This document shows, one piece after another, positions 17,484-26,229 of a stretch of DNA of 58,195 bases. The position numbers and the translations under genes are program-made. Source of the DNA: Mycobacterium sp. (GTDB taxonomy: Bacteria; Actinomycetota; Actinomycetes; Mycobacteriales; Mycobacteriaceae); the NCBI GenBank assembly GCA_023264735.1, contig JAHFVD010000043.1, positions 1 to 58,195 of the forward strand. Direction: 5' to 3'. The first letter of the stretch is position 1. Every line of letters starts with the position of its first letter. The notes beneath the pieces are model-generated. The model did no database searches, had not been told where the DNA came from, and saw nothing but the letters and a program-made list of their open reading frames with translations.

Positions 17484-18650
17484 TCAGAGGTCGAGGAGCT
17501 CCGCAATGCGCGCGCGATGCGATACCGGATCACCGAACATCAACTGGTTGGCTTTAGCTCGTTTGAAGTAGAGGTGAGCAGGGTGCTCCCAGGTGAATCC
17601 GATCCCGCCGTGTACCTGAATGTTCTCGGCTGCACACGCCATGTAGGCATCCCCGCAGACCGATTTCGCCATCGAGGCTGCCAACGCCAGCTCAGCAGAT
17701 GGGCCTTCGGCCGCGACGGCGCGAGCGTAGTACGCCGAGGATCGCGCCGACTCCACAGCAAGCAACATGTCGGCACATCTGTGCTTTATCGCCTGGAAGC
17801 TGCCGATGGGTCGGCCGAACTGATAGCGAGACTTGGCATAGTCGACCGACATCTCCAGCACGCGTTGCGCACCGCCGACTGACTCCGCGGACAGGCCGAC
17901 GGCCGCGAGGTCCAGCATCATCTGTAGCGCTTGTCCCCCTTCGTCCGCACGACCCACCAGCCGGGCCGGCACGTCGAGAAACTCCAGCCGTGACTGTTTG
18001 CGGGTCAGATCCATTGTCGGCAGCGGGGCCCGTCGCAGGCCGGCTGCGTCCGCGTCCACGGCGAACACCGACAAGCCCTCGGCGGTCCGGGCCACCACGA
18101 ACACCACGTGTGCGCTATGGCCGTCGATGACATAGCTCTTGACGCCCGATAGCCGCCATCCCTGCGATGAGGCGGTGGCGGCCATCGCGATGCCAGTCGC
18201 GCCCCAGACGGCGCCCGGCTCGGCGAAGGCCACCGTCCCCCGGATCGAACCGCTGGCGAGCCCAGGGAGCCATTCGCCCGTCGTCTCCTCGTCAGCGCAT
18301 GCCAATAACAACGATTGCGCCAGAACAACACTGGAGAAATAGGGAACACAGGTCAGGGCACGGCCGAGCTCCTCAAGAATCACCGCGACGTCTGCGAAGG
18401 TTCCCCCTGCGCCGCCGAGTCCCTCGGGGACGGCCAGCCCGCAGATGCCGAGTTGCTCGGCCATCTGCGCCCAGGTCGCCTCGTCGATGCCGGACTCGGA
18501 ATCCATGAACCGCCGCACCTGTGGTTCCAAAGAGCGTTGGTCGAGGAAGTCGCGCAGCACCGCACCCAGTTGCCGCTGATCCTCAGATGGCACCAAATGT
18601 GCGTCCCCAACGTGCGAGGAGGCCATGGTGGGCTCGACCTCAGTGCTCAT
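17484..18650 (-). CDS. Acyl-CoA dehydrogenase family protein (FadE)
   Basis: The 388-residue flavoprotein has the three-domain ACAD layout: E-G-L-G-G-A-G-G near 60-67, a middle domain with A-F-A-E-P-G-A (about 145-151), and C-terminal R-x-Q-F-G-R-P-I-G-S-F-Q-A-I-K-H, Q-V-H-G-G-I-G-F-T-W-E-H and R-A-K. It introduces a double bond into an acyl-CoA. The middle-domain segment (A-V-W-G-A-T) departs from the usual T-E-P-x-x-G-S-D, as seen in one subunit of actinobacterial heteromeric FadE pairs. ATG 18650 overlaps the ferredoxin gene by 11 bases; ATG 18626 is an alternative. It is last in the operon starting at 21231. Confidence 0.83.
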   Translation of the reverse strand: MSTEVEPTMASSHVGDAHLVPSEDQRQLGAVLRDFLDQRSLEPQVRRFMDSESGIDEATWAQMAEQLGICGLAVPEGLGGAGGTFADVAVILEELGRALTCVPYFSSVVLAQSLLLACADEETTGEWLPGLASGSIRGTVAFAEPGAVWGATGIAMAATASSQGWRLSGVKSYVIDGHSAHVVFVVARTAEGLSVFAVDADAAGLRRAPLPTMDLTRKQSRLEFLDVPARLVGRADEGGQALQMMLDLAAVGLSAESVGGAQRVLEMSVDYAKSRYQFGRPIGSFQAIKHRCADMLLAVESARSSAYYARAVAAEGPSAELALAASMAKSVCGDAYMACAAENIQVHGGIGFTWEHPAHLYFKRAKANQLMFGDPVSHRARIAELLDL

Positions 18651-18846
18651 CGGTGACCGTGATCGCGCCGGTGGGACACCCATGCATGGCATCGACAGCC
18701 GCATCGATATCCTGCTGGGACTCAAGGACTTCGTGGACCGGCACCGCAAGCCCCACGTCGGCGACTTTGAATAAGTGACCGAAGCGGATCTCGCACATCC
18801 CCGATCCCAGGCAGATGTCGGGATCGACTCGCACGGTAGCGCTCAT
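18640..18846 (-). CDS. Single-cluster ferredoxin (P450-type)
   Basis: The 68-residue acidic protein has D-x-C-L-G-S-G-M-C near the N-terminus and H-G-C-P-T-G-A-I near the C-terminus. This gives the C-x5-C plus C-P arrangement of the small 3Fe-4S/4Fe-4S ferredoxins that serve mycobacterial and Streptomyces P450s. Starting at ATG 18846 (GAGG upstream) gives the normal family length. It lies between the aldehyde dehydrogenase and the FadE gene and overlaps the latter. Together with the FprB-like reductase it completes an electron chain to the P450s at 11972 and 15288, although they are in separate transcription units. Confidence 0.88.
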   Translation of the reverse strand: MSATVRVDPDICLGSGMCEIRFGHLFKVADVGLAVPVHEVLESQQDIDAAVDAMHGCPTGAITVTDEH

Positions 18847-18892
18847 GACAATCCTCGGGGAGCTATGGCAGGTGACTTCACAGGCTTTTCGC

Positions 18893-20374
18893 TCACGCCG
18901 AGGGCATTCCCGCCAACGGCGTCCAGACGTTTTTCGTGCGGGTGAATTCCCGGATGCCTTCGCGCCCGCCAAGACGGCCGTACCCGCTGTTCTTGTGCCC
19001 TCCGAACGGGGCCGACGGGGGGATGCCCAGAAAGCCGTTGATCCACACGTTGCCCGCTACCAACTGATCGGCGACGGAGTGCGCCCGCCTTATGTCGTTG
19101 GTCCAAATGTATGCGGCCAGACCGAATTCCGTATCGTTGGCTAGGCGGACCGCCTCTTCCTCATTGCTGAACTTGGTGACCGCAACGACGGGGCCGAACA
19201 CCTCTTCCCGGCTCAGCTCGGTAGCAGGGTCAACATCGGCGAAAACTGTTGGGGTGATGAAGAACCCGGAGGCGAGGTCGCCGCCGGCGCGCTCGCCGCC
19301 GGCGATCAGCCGGGCACCCTGACCGCCGGCCCTCTCGATCATTCCCTGGATGCGCACGGCTGCCGCCTCGTTGATCACCGGGCCCATCTGCACGCCGGGA
19401 TCGAACGGATCGCCGATAACCAGGTGTCCGACATAGGCTTTGATCATCTCGAGCACCTGTTCGTAGATGCTGTCTTCGACCAGCACCCGCATGCCGTATA
19501 TGCAGCCCTGCCCCGAGATCACCGCGAGGTTGCCGACGGTCTCCTGCACCGCGCCGGCGATATCGGCATCAGCGAAGAGTATCCGCGGTGATTTTCCGCC
19601 GAGTTCGAGACCGACCGGCTTGAGGGTGTCGGCGGCGGCCCTCAGCACCAGTTGGGCCGTCTTGCCACTCCCGGTGAAATGCACGAAATCGATCTCCGGG
19701 TGCCGCACAAGCGCCTCGCCGCCCTCGGGACCTGCCGGCACCACATTGATCACACCGGGAGGAAAACCTGCCTCCAGCGCCAGCTCGCCGAGCCGCAGGA
19801 CGCTCCACGGAGCCAGCTCGGGCGGCTTGACCACGACACAGTTCCCCGCGGCCAGGGCCGGGGCCATTGTCATGGCAGCCGACCCCAGCGGACCATTCCA
19901 CGGGATGATCAGCCCGACAACGCCATACGGCTCCTCGATCGTGTAATCAAGGGCGCGCACCGGCCAGGTCGTGATGACCTCGCCGCCGATCTTGTCGGTC
20001 CATCCGGCGTTGTACTCGAAAAGATCTGCGACGAGGTCGGGGTAGGCGTGCGCGAACGCATGCGCAGTGCCGTTCTCGAGCATCGACAACGTCGCCAGTT
20101 CATCGGCGTGCTCACGGACCAGCGCTGCGAGCCGAAGAAGCAGCCGTCGACGCTGGTCTGCTGGGATCACCCGCCACTGCCCGAACGCCGAACGCGCAAC
20201 GCGCGCAGCGAGGTCCACCTCAGCGCGGCCGGCCAATGGCAACGCCGAGGTCACCTGTCCGGTGGCTGGGTAGATGTGCTGGTGGTCGCCGCCGGTGCTC
20301 TCGCGAACACGTTGCCCGCCGATCAACAGGGCGGGGTTTGGCAGCACATCGATGGGCGGGGAAGTCATGGGCAC
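18893..20374 (-). CDS. Aldehyde dehydrogenase (NAD(P)-dependent)
   Basis: The 493-residue ALDH has the oxyanion Asn in I-I-P-W-N (156-160), general base Glu257 in L-E-L-G-G-K and nucleophile Cys291 in S-G-Q-G-C. It also has the usual cofactor-fold F-T-G-S-G-K-T near 233-239 and E-E-V-F-G-P in the C-terminal half. It oxidises an aldehyde to an acid, probably that produced by the co-transcribed SDR or alcohol dehydrogenase step. The start is GTG 20374 with AAGGAA 8 bases upstream; ATG 20368 is a near alternative. It is second in the 21231-17484 operon. Confidence 0.92.
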   Translation of the reverse strand: MPMTSPPIDVLPNPALLIGGQRVRESTGGDHQHIYPATGQVTSALPLAGRAEVDLAARVARSAFGQWRVIPADQRRRLLLRLAALVREHADELATLSMLENGTAHAFAHAYPDLVADLFEYNAGWTDKIGGEVITTWPVRALDYTIEEPYGVVGLIIPWNGPLGSAAMTMAPALAAGNCVVVKPPELAPWSVLRLGELALEAGFPPGVINVVPAGPEGGEALVRHPEIDFVHFTGSGKTAQLVLRAAADTLKPVGLELGGKSPRILFADADIAGAVQETVGNLAVISGQGCIYGMRVLVEDSIYEQVLEMIKAYVGHLVIGDPFDPGVQMGPVINEAAAVRIQGMIERAGGQGARLIAGGERAGGDLASGFFITPTVFADVDPATELSREEVFGPVVAVTKFSNEEEAVRLANDTEFGLAAYIWTNDIRRAHSVADQLVAGNVWINGFLGIPPSAPFGGHKNSGYGRLGGREGIREFTRTKNVWTPLAGMPSA

Positions 20375-20409
20375 GGCGTTGGTTCCTTCGCGATGTCAGG
20401 TCTGGGGAG

Positions 20410-21231
20410 CTACTTGCTGGTGAAACCGGCGTCGACCGGTAATGCGACCCCGGTGACATAGCGGGCTTGGTCGGACACCAACCAGGCGATCGCATTGCTC
20501 ACATCGCTGGCCTCGATGACCTGGACGGGCAACAAGTTCTGCAGGGCCGCGCCGGCTGCCGGGTTGCTCATCAGTAAGGCACCGATGGCTTCGTTGTTGA
20601 CCATGTCGGTATTGACGCCGGTCGGGTGCACGGTATTGACGCGAATGGAATGCTCCGCCAGGTCGAAGGCGAACGCCCGCATCAAACCGACCAACCCGTG
20701 TTTGGCCGCGGTGTAGCCGTAGCCACCGACGGTCTTCCACGCCATGCTTCCCTTGAGTCCGGCCGTCGAGCTCGTCAGAACGATACTGCCGCCCACTCCG
20801 CCAGCGATCAGCGCCGGAAGCGACACCTGCACGGTGTTGAACGCGCCAGTCAGGTTCGTGTCGATCACGTCCTGCCAGTTCTGAACGGGGTCTTCCGGGT
20901 CGACAACCAGCGGCGAGATACCGGCGTTGGCCACGACAATGTCCAGGCGACCCAGCTCGGCCACGGCCTCGCCGACGACGGTGTGAAGGCGGCCGAGGTC
21001 ACGCACATCGGCCTGGCGCGCGACAATCCGCCGGTCGAGCGCCTTGACACACTGAACCGTTTCCTCGAGGTCCGCCTCGGTGGCCAACGGATAGGGATTG
21101 GAGGCGACATCATGGCAGATGTCGACGGCGATGATGTCGGCCCCCTCCTGCGCCAACCGGATGGCGTGGGAGCGGCCCTGCCCGCGAGCGGCACCGGTAA
21201 TGAAAGCGACTTTGCCTTCAAGCGAACCCAT
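20410..21231 (-). CDS. Mycofactocin-linked short-chain dehydrogenase
   Basis: The 273-residue paralogue of the SDR at 16576-17394 has T-G-A-A-R-G-Q-G-R-S-H, the extended D-I-C-H-D-V-A-S-N-P-Y-P-L insert, N-A-G-I, S-S-T-A-G-L-K-G-S and Y-T-A-A-K. The same TIGR03971-type insert implies dependence on mycofactocin as electron acceptor. ATG 21231 has a GGAGG site 7 bases upstream. It leads the operon down to 17484 and carries a family A site 65 bases upstream. Having two such enzymes, each first in its operon, suggests oxidation of two different hydroxyl groups. No mycofactocin biosynthesis gene is in the window. Confidence 0.88.
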   Translation of the reverse strand: MGSLEGKVAFITGAARGQGRSHAIRLAQEGADIIAVDICHDVASNPYPLATEADLEETVQCVKALDRRIVARQADVRDLGRLHTVVGEAVAELGRLDIVVANAGISPLVVDPEDPVQNWQDVIDTNLTGAFNTVQVSLPALIAGGVGGSIVLTSSTAGLKGSMAWKTVGGYGYTAAKHGLVGLMRAFAFDLAEHSIRVNTVHPTGVNTDMVNNEAIGALLMSNPAAGAALQNLLPVQVIEASDVSNAIAWLVSDQARYVTGVALPVDAGFTSK

Positions 21232-21295
21232 GTCAGTGCCTCCGTGTTGGTCTGAGGAAAGCCGGCCAGTGTGAGGCCGAACACTCCTGACATTA

Positions 21296-21318
21296 TGGCA
21301 TTTTTTGTCTGTGCGTCA
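21296..21318. promoter_or_regulatory. Family A operator-like site, upstream of SDR/ALDH/ferredoxin/FadE operon
   Basis: The 23 bp site starts TGGC (21296), has TTTGT at positions 9-13 and ends GTCA (21318). The preceding ACATTA and following ACG match the context of the site at 17454. It is one of two sites in the divergent region 21232-21477. Confidence 0.57.
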
Positions 21319-21395
21319 ACGTCGCGCTCGCCCTGCGGGGGGTTGCGGCCAGTCACATCTTGACTGCTGACGATCTACACGCAAGACTGACACTC

Positions 21396-21417
21396 GGACG
21401 TATTTTGTTGTTTGTCA
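21396..21417. promoter_or_regulatory. Family A operator-like site, upstream of the Rieske oxygenase operon
   Basis: The 22 bp site starts GGACGTA (21396), has TTTTGT inside and ends TTTGTCA (21417). It is one base shorter than the other copies and most like the site at 7791. It lies 60 bases upstream of ATG 21478 and would control the six-gene plus-strand operon, while the site at 21296 controls the divergent operon. Confidence 0.52.
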
Positions 21418-21477
21418 GTGTCTGTAGCGGCGAGATGACCGGTCCGGTGACCGTGCGCCGCCCGTTGAAGGAGCGAT

Positions 21478-22482
21478 ATGCACGGCTTTCCGCACGGGTA
21501 CGCCAGCGGCTGGTATCAGGTGGGCTGGAGCGACCAGTTCGCGTCCGGTGATGTCGTGCCACTGCGGTACTTCGCGACCGATCTGGTGTGCTATCGCAAC
21601 GAGTCGGGCGTGCTTCACATCAGCGATGCCTTCTGCCCGCACTTCGGAGCCCATCTCGGGTACGGCGCCACGGTCGAAGGTGACTGCCTGGTGTGCCCGT
21701 TCCACGGCTGGAAATGGGATGCCGACGGCCGCAACGTAGACATTCCCTACAGCGAACCCGAGCGGATGAAACTCCAGATCCGGCAATGGGACGTCGTCGA
21801 AGTCGACGGCCTGGTGCTGCTGTGGTACGGCGTGCACCGGGAGCCACCTGCCTGGCCAGCGCCCCGCATTCTTCCCGAGGGGAAACATCTGGACACCGAC
21901 TACTGGGCAGTCTTCCCGGACACCTGCAAAGTGTGGAGCGCGGTGCGTTTCCCCCCGCAGGTGGCTACCGAAAACAGTGGCGACGCCGCGCATTTCCACT
22001 ACGTGCACGGTGCGGCCAGCGTGCCGCAAGTCGAAGAATGGGACTCCGGGGACCACTGGTTCCGGACGAGTTTCCTTGCCACCTTCGGCGGCCATGCGCC
22101 GACCACCTGGGCCACCCCGAACGGGCCGGTGGATGGCCGGATCATCACCGACTGCTACGGCATGGGACTCGCCGCCGGGCACATCGAGTCCTTCGATGAG
22201 GTCTACACATTGGCGGCCACCACACCGATTGATGAGCAGACCTCTGATCATCGCGCGACCGTGTGGGTGCCCAAGCAGCGCGGAGACGGTACGCCCCTGG
22301 ACGAGGCAGTGCGAGACCGGTGGGCAAAGCAGCAGATCAGTCAGCATGCGGCCGATTTCCCGGTGTGGGAGAACATGACCTACGTCGCGAAGCCGCCTTT
22401 CGCGGCAACCGAAGTGCGCTCGTTTCGGGCACTTCGCGAGTGGATCGAGGGGCAATACTCGCAGAGCTCCCCGGCGCAGTGA
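21478..22482 (+). CDS. Rieske non-heme iron oxygenase, KshA-like
   Basis: The 334-residue oxygenase subunit has a Rieske 2Fe-2S domain, C-P-H (Cys53, His55) and C-P-F-H (Cys73, His76), and a catalytic domain whose mononuclear iron motif N-S-G-D-A-A-H-F-H-Y-V-H places Asp169, His172 and His177 as D-x2-H-x4-H. This is the KshA (3-ketosteroid 9-alpha-hydroxylase) pattern, but the protein is shorter than KshA (about 380) and starts almost directly at the Rieske domain. GGAG precedes ATG 21478. It needs a reductase; no KshB-like gene is visible nearby. It heads a plus-strand operon in which each gene overlaps the next by a few bases. Confidence 0.87.
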   Translation: MHGFPHGYASGWYQVGWSDQFASGDVVPLRYFATDLVCYRNESGVLHISDAFCPHFGAHLGYGATVEGDCLVCPFHGWKWDADGRNVDIPYSEPERMKLQIRQWDVVEVDGLVLLWYGVHREPPAWPAPRILPEGKHLDTDYWAVFPDTCKVWSAVRFPPQVATENSGDAAHFHYVHGAASVPQVEEWDSGDHWFRTSFLATFGGHAPTTWATPNGPVDGRIITDCYGMGLAAGHIESFDEVYTLAATTPIDEQTSDHRATVWVPKQRGDGTPLDEAVRDRWAKQQISQHAADFPVWENMTYVAKPPFAATEVRSFRALREWIEGQYSQSSPAQ

Positions 22483-23423
22483 TGCCGGCACCTACAACGG
22501 TGGGGTTCGGGCTGCTGGTGCCGACACTGATGGAGTTCGAACCATGCGGAATGGACCGGTTGCGCGAGGCAGCAGAGATCGGCGACGGATTCGACTTCGA
22601 TGTGCTCTGGGTGGGCGATCACCTGTTGTTCAGCTCCCCCATCCTGGATTCGACGGCGGCCGTGGCGATCCTGGGAGCGTTGACAACCCGGGTGAAGGTC
22701 GGCACCAATGTCCTGCAGCTTCCGCTGCGGCGCCCGATTGACGTGGCCAAGAGCTACGCAACGATCAGCCACCTGACCGGTGGGCGGGTCGTGCTCGGGG
22801 TTGGTGTCGGCGGCGAATTCGAGACCGAGTGGCACGCGGCCGGGGTCAATCCGCGCGAACGCGGGGCGCGCTGCGATGAGGCCATCGACACGCTGGGATG
22901 GTTGTGGGAAGGGCGAACCGCCAGCGGCCGGTTTTCGTCGAGCCCCGGTCTCGCCATCGACCCGCCGCCGGTGGGTGGACGGGTGCCCATCTGGGTGGGT
23001 GGGCGCGCAGAGGCTGCCGTTCGCCGCGCCGCCCGCTGCGATGGGAGCTTGAGCATGTGGGTAAGCCCGCGGCGGTGCAGCGAGATCCGTGCCCAGATCA
23101 GCGAGCTGAGGTCCGGCGACGTCGAGGGATTCACCTTCGGCCTCGAACTGCTCGCGCACGTCGACGACGACCTCACCCGCGCCCGCCACGACGTTCGGGA
23201 AGCGATCCGCCGGCTCAACCTCGACCCCGACAAGATCGAGAAATATACGGCGTATGGGCCGCCGGAACGGGTCGCCGAGCAGGTGGCGCAGTACGTCGAC
23301 GCCGGCATCGGGCACGTGAGTTTCTATTTGCCCGGCGAGGGCTGGTCAGAACAGGCCAAACGCGTTGCCAGCGAGGTTATTCCGTTGGTCACCGCGTCGC
23401 GAGCGGAGAAGGTCACGTCATGA
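22482..23423 (+). CDS. Luciferase-like oxidoreductase (probably F420-dependent)
   Basis: The 313-residue TIM-barrel protein belongs to the bacterial luciferase-like superfamily. Visible segments are V-G-D-H near 45-48, V-K-V-G-T-N-V-L-Q-L-P-L-R around 71-83, G-R-V-V-L-G-V-G-V-G and P-I-W-V-G-G. Mycobacterial members mostly use F420, while others use FMN, and sequence alone does not decide here. ATG 22482 overlaps the stop of the Rieske gene (TGATG), so translation is coupled. The reading frame is open further upstream, but that part is only the Rieske gene in another frame. It may reduce or oxidise an intermediate of the same pathway. Confidence 0.85.
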   Translation: MPAPTTVGFGLLVPTLMEFEPCGMDRLREAAEIGDGFDFDVLWVGDHLLFSSPILDSTAAVAILGALTTRVKVGTNVLQLPLRRPIDVAKSYATISHLTGGRVVLGVGVGGEFETEWHAAGVNPRERGARCDEAIDTLGWLWEGRTASGRFSSSPGLAIDPPPVGGRVPIWVGGRAEAAVRRAARCDGSLSMWVSPRRCSEIRAQISELRSGDVEGFTFGLELLAHVDDDLTRARHDVREAIRRLNLDPDKIEKYTAYGPPERVAEQVAQYVDAGIGHVSFYLPGEGWSEQAKRVASEVIPLVTASRAEKVTS

Positions 23424-24631
23424 CGACCGCGACCACGATGACCGACGCATCGCTCGACGCCGTCGTGGAGCAATTCCTTGCCGCCGCACACCACAACGAC
23501 GACGACGTCGTCGGGCTACTGGGCGCGCAGTACGACGCCGGCCTGGCCTGGCCGCACTTCTCACCCGGTTGGGGTGGTCTGGGTACGTCCCGGGAAGCGA
23601 CCCGCCGCGTACGCGACCGACTCCGAGAGGCGGCGATCCCCGCCAGCCGCGCCGGGTTCGTCGGGCTCAATCAGGCCGCCACCCTGATCCACGACCACGG
23701 CAGCGACGAGCACAAGACCCGCTTCCTGCGCCGGATCTTCACTGGCGAGGACCAGTGGTGCCAGTTGTTCAGCGAACCCGGTGCCGGTTCGGATCTTGCC
23801 AACGTGGCGACAATGGCCGTGGCCGAAGACGCCGGCTGGCGGGTCAGCGGGCAGAAGGTCTGGACGAGCAATGCGCATCACGCCGACTTCGCCCTCCTGC
23901 TGGCCCGCACTGACCCAGCCGAGCGCAAGCATCGCGGGATGAGTCTGTTCATCGTCGACATGTCCGATCCCGGCGTGGACGTACGCCGGCTTCGGCAGGC
24001 CGACGGCGGCGGGCGGTTCAGCGAGGTATTCCTCGACAACGTCGCCGTCGCCGGAGATTTCCTGCTGGGCGACCCGGGGCAGGGTTGGGCATTGAGCATG
24101 CACATCTTGACCACCGAACGCGATGGGGCAGGCGGGGTGTTCCTGCGTCCTATCGACGACGTGCTGGACCTTTGGCGTGCACGCCGCGGCGCGCACACCA
24201 GCCCCGCCGCGCTGCGCGACGACGTGATCAAGCTGTGGATCGAGTCGCGCGTCGTTGCGCTGTCAAGCCGGCGCCAGCGCACCACAACCGATCCCCGCGA
24301 GGCAGCCGTGCTCGGTTCACTTGCCAAAATCGCCGCCAGCGAGCACAGCCAGCGCTACAGCGAACTGATGGCGGTGATCATCGGCCCGGACGTGTTGATC
24401 GACGCCGACTACGACGAGGCGTTCGCCGAGGACGCCGATCCTGACTCTGCGGTCTCGAAGGATTTTGGAGCGCTCTCAGCGCACCGATTCGTGCTCCGAA
24501 CCCGCGCGATGTCGATCGAGGGCGGCACCAACGAGATATCCCGCAACCTGATCGGTGAACGCACCCTCGGCCTGCCGCCCGATATCCGCGTCGATAAAGA
24601 CATCGCGTGGCGCGACCTCCCGAAATCATGA
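23420..24631 (+). CDS. Acyl-CoA dehydrogenase family protein (FadE)
   Basis: The 403-residue flavoprotein has F-S-E-P-G-A-G-S-D-L-A around 115-125, V-S-G-Q-K-V-W-T-S-N (FAD-site strand) and a C-terminal G-G-T-N-E-I-S-R-N-L-I-G-E-R-x-L-G-L-P-P tail. The N-terminal domain is shorter than usual. ATG 23420 overlaps the preceding stop (ATGA). The fifth gene downstream in the same operon (27191-28435) encodes a second FadE with the same R-V-D-x-x-x-x-W-R-x-L ending. Such pairs often form alpha2-beta2 enzymes acting on cyclic or bulky acyl-CoAs in actinobacteria; pairing here is inference. Confidence 0.87.
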   Translation: MTTATTMTDASLDAVVEQFLAAAHHNDDDVVGLLGAQYDAGLAWPHFSPGWGGLGTSREATRRVRDRLREAAIPASRAGFVGLNQAATLIHDHGSDEHKTRFLRRIFTGEDQWCQLFSEPGAGSDLANVATMAVAEDAGWRVSGQKVWTSNAHHADFALLLARTDPAERKHRGMSLFIVDMSDPGVDVRRLRQADGGGRFSEVFLDNVAVAGDFLLGDPGQGWALSMHILTTERDGAGGVFLRPIDDVLDLWRARRGAHTSPAALRDDVIKLWIESRVVALSSRRQRTTTDPREAAVLGSLAKIAASEHSQRYSELMAVIIGPDVLIDADYDEAFAEDADPDSAVSKDFGALSAHRFVLRTRAMSIEGGTNEISRNLIGERTLGLPPDIRVDKDIAWRDLPKS

Positions 24632-26229
24632 CCAGCACCGCGCCCGAACCCACCTTCAGCTTCGCTGACCTGTGGCAGTTGGTCTGCACCGCCGTGCCAC
24701 AGCGCACGGCCGTCGTATGCGGCCAGCGGCGCTGCAGTTTCGCAGAACTCGACGATCGCGCCGCTCGCCTTGCCACCTGGATGAAAGCCCGTGGCGTCGG
24801 TCCCGGCGCATTCGTCGGCGTGCAGATGCGCAACGCGATCGAATACGTCGAAGCCATGCTGGCCGCCTACAAGCTGCGCGCGGTGCCCGTCAACATCAAC
24901 TACCGACTGCTCGAAGCGGAATTGATCCACCTGTACCGCGATTCCGGCCTCGTCGGCGTCATCCACGACAGCGACCTCGCCGCCCGAATCAGCACTGTGC
25001 AACACTCCACACCGGATCTTTCGTGGACGCTTTGCCGCGGAGCCGATTACGAGGCCGCCATCGCAACGAGCCCCCCGCTGAGCCGTTCGAATGGGCACAG
25101 CGGTGACGATCCATACGTGCTGTACACCGGAGGCACGACCGGCAAGCCCAAAGGCGTGGTCTGGCGGATGGAAGACGCGTTCTTCGCCTGCATAGGAGGC
25201 GGTGACCCCACCGCGAGCCTGGGGCCGATCAGCCGGCCCGACCAAATCGTCGAACGCATCCAGGACGGCTATGCCTTCCTTCCCGCCGCACCACTGATCC
25301 ACGCGGCAGGCATGTGGACAACGCTGCGCTGGTTACTGGCAGGTGCCAAAGTAGTTCTCCTGCCGGACTTCTCACCGATCCAGATCTGGACGGCGATCGC
25401 CGTCGAGCGCGTCACCGTGATGAACATCGTCGGTGACGCAATGGCCCGACCGCTGCTCGACGCACTGGCGGCCAGCGACCACCTCGACCTGTCATGCCTG
25501 CGCACGATCGCCACCGGAGGCGCGCCGCTGACCCCCGCCACCCGCGCCCGACTGCTCACCGCACTGCCCCACCTGACCGTCAAGGACAGCTACGGCTCGT
25601 CGGAGACCGGAGTGCACGGCTGGTCGGTACACACCGGCGACTCGAGCGACAAGACCCGCTTCGCCGTTGTGGACACGGTCATCCTCGATGAGGACACTGG
25701 CGCTGAACTGCCCGCCGGATCGACCCAGGCCGGCATCGTCGCTCGCCGTGACCGAGTACCGATTCGGTACCACAACGACGAAAGAAAGAGCGCTACAACA
25801 TTTTTGACCATCCACGGTCGGCGGTACGCGCTGACCGGCGACTTCGCCCACCTCGATGCCGACGGCAGCCTGCGACTGCTCGGCCGCGGCTCGCAGTGCA
25901 TCAACTCGGGCGGTGAGAAAATCTTTCCCGAAGAGGTAGAAGAGGTCGTGCGCGCGCATCCCGGTGTCATGGACGCCGTCGTCATCGGTACCGCGGATCC
26001 GCGATGGGGACAACGGGTGACCGCGATCGTGGCGACCGTCGCGGGCCAGACGCTGGCCAGCACAGACCTGCGCGCACACTGCCGTGAGACGTTGGCTGCG
26101 TTCAAGGTGCCTAAGGACGTCGTGTTCGTCGACCAGATCCACCGGACCGCTGCCGGCAAACCGGACTATGTGTGGGCTGCCACCGTCGCTGATTCACTCT
26201 CCGAAACACCGCAGGAGATGACCAATTGA
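24628..26229 (+). CDS. Acyl-CoA synthetase (AMP-dependent)
   Basis: The 533-residue ANL ligase has the P-loop Y-T-G-G-T-T-G-K-P-K-G, a D-S-Y-G-S-S-E-T-G motif, the T-G-D segment around two-thirds of the length, S-G-G-E-K-I-F-P-E-E-V-E-E (hinge) and C-terminal T-A-A-G-K-P-D with the catalytic Lys. It resembles the FadD-type ligases that activate steroid side chains or other bulky acids rather than short fatty acids. ATG 24628 overlaps the previous stop (ATGA). It likely activates the acid that the flanking FadE proteins then dehydrogenate. Confidence 0.9.
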   Translation: MTSTAPEPTFSFADLWQLVCTAVPQRTAVVCGQRRCSFAELDDRAARLATWMKARGVGPGAFVGVQMRNAIEYVEAMLAAYKLRAVPVNINYRLLEAELIHLYRDSGLVGVIHDSDLAARISTVQHSTPDLSWTLCRGADYEAAIATSPPLSRSNGHSGDDPYVLYTGGTTGKPKGVVWRMEDAFFACIGGGDPTASLGPISRPDQIVERIQDGYAFLPAAPLIHAAGMWTTLRWLLAGAKVVLLPDFSPIQIWTAIAVERVTVMNIVGDAMARPLLDALAASDHLDLSCLRTIATGGAPLTPATRARLLTALPHLTVKDSYGSSETGVHGWSVHTGDSSDKTRFAVVDTVILDEDTGAELPAGSTQAGIVARRDRVPIRYHNDERKSATTFLTIHGRRYALTGDFAHLDADGSLRLLGRGSQCINSGGEKIFPEEVEEVVRAHPGVMDAVVIGTADPRWGQRVTAIVATVAGQTLASTDLRAHCRETLAAFKVPKDVVFVDQIHRTAAGKPDYVWAATVADSLSETPQEMTN

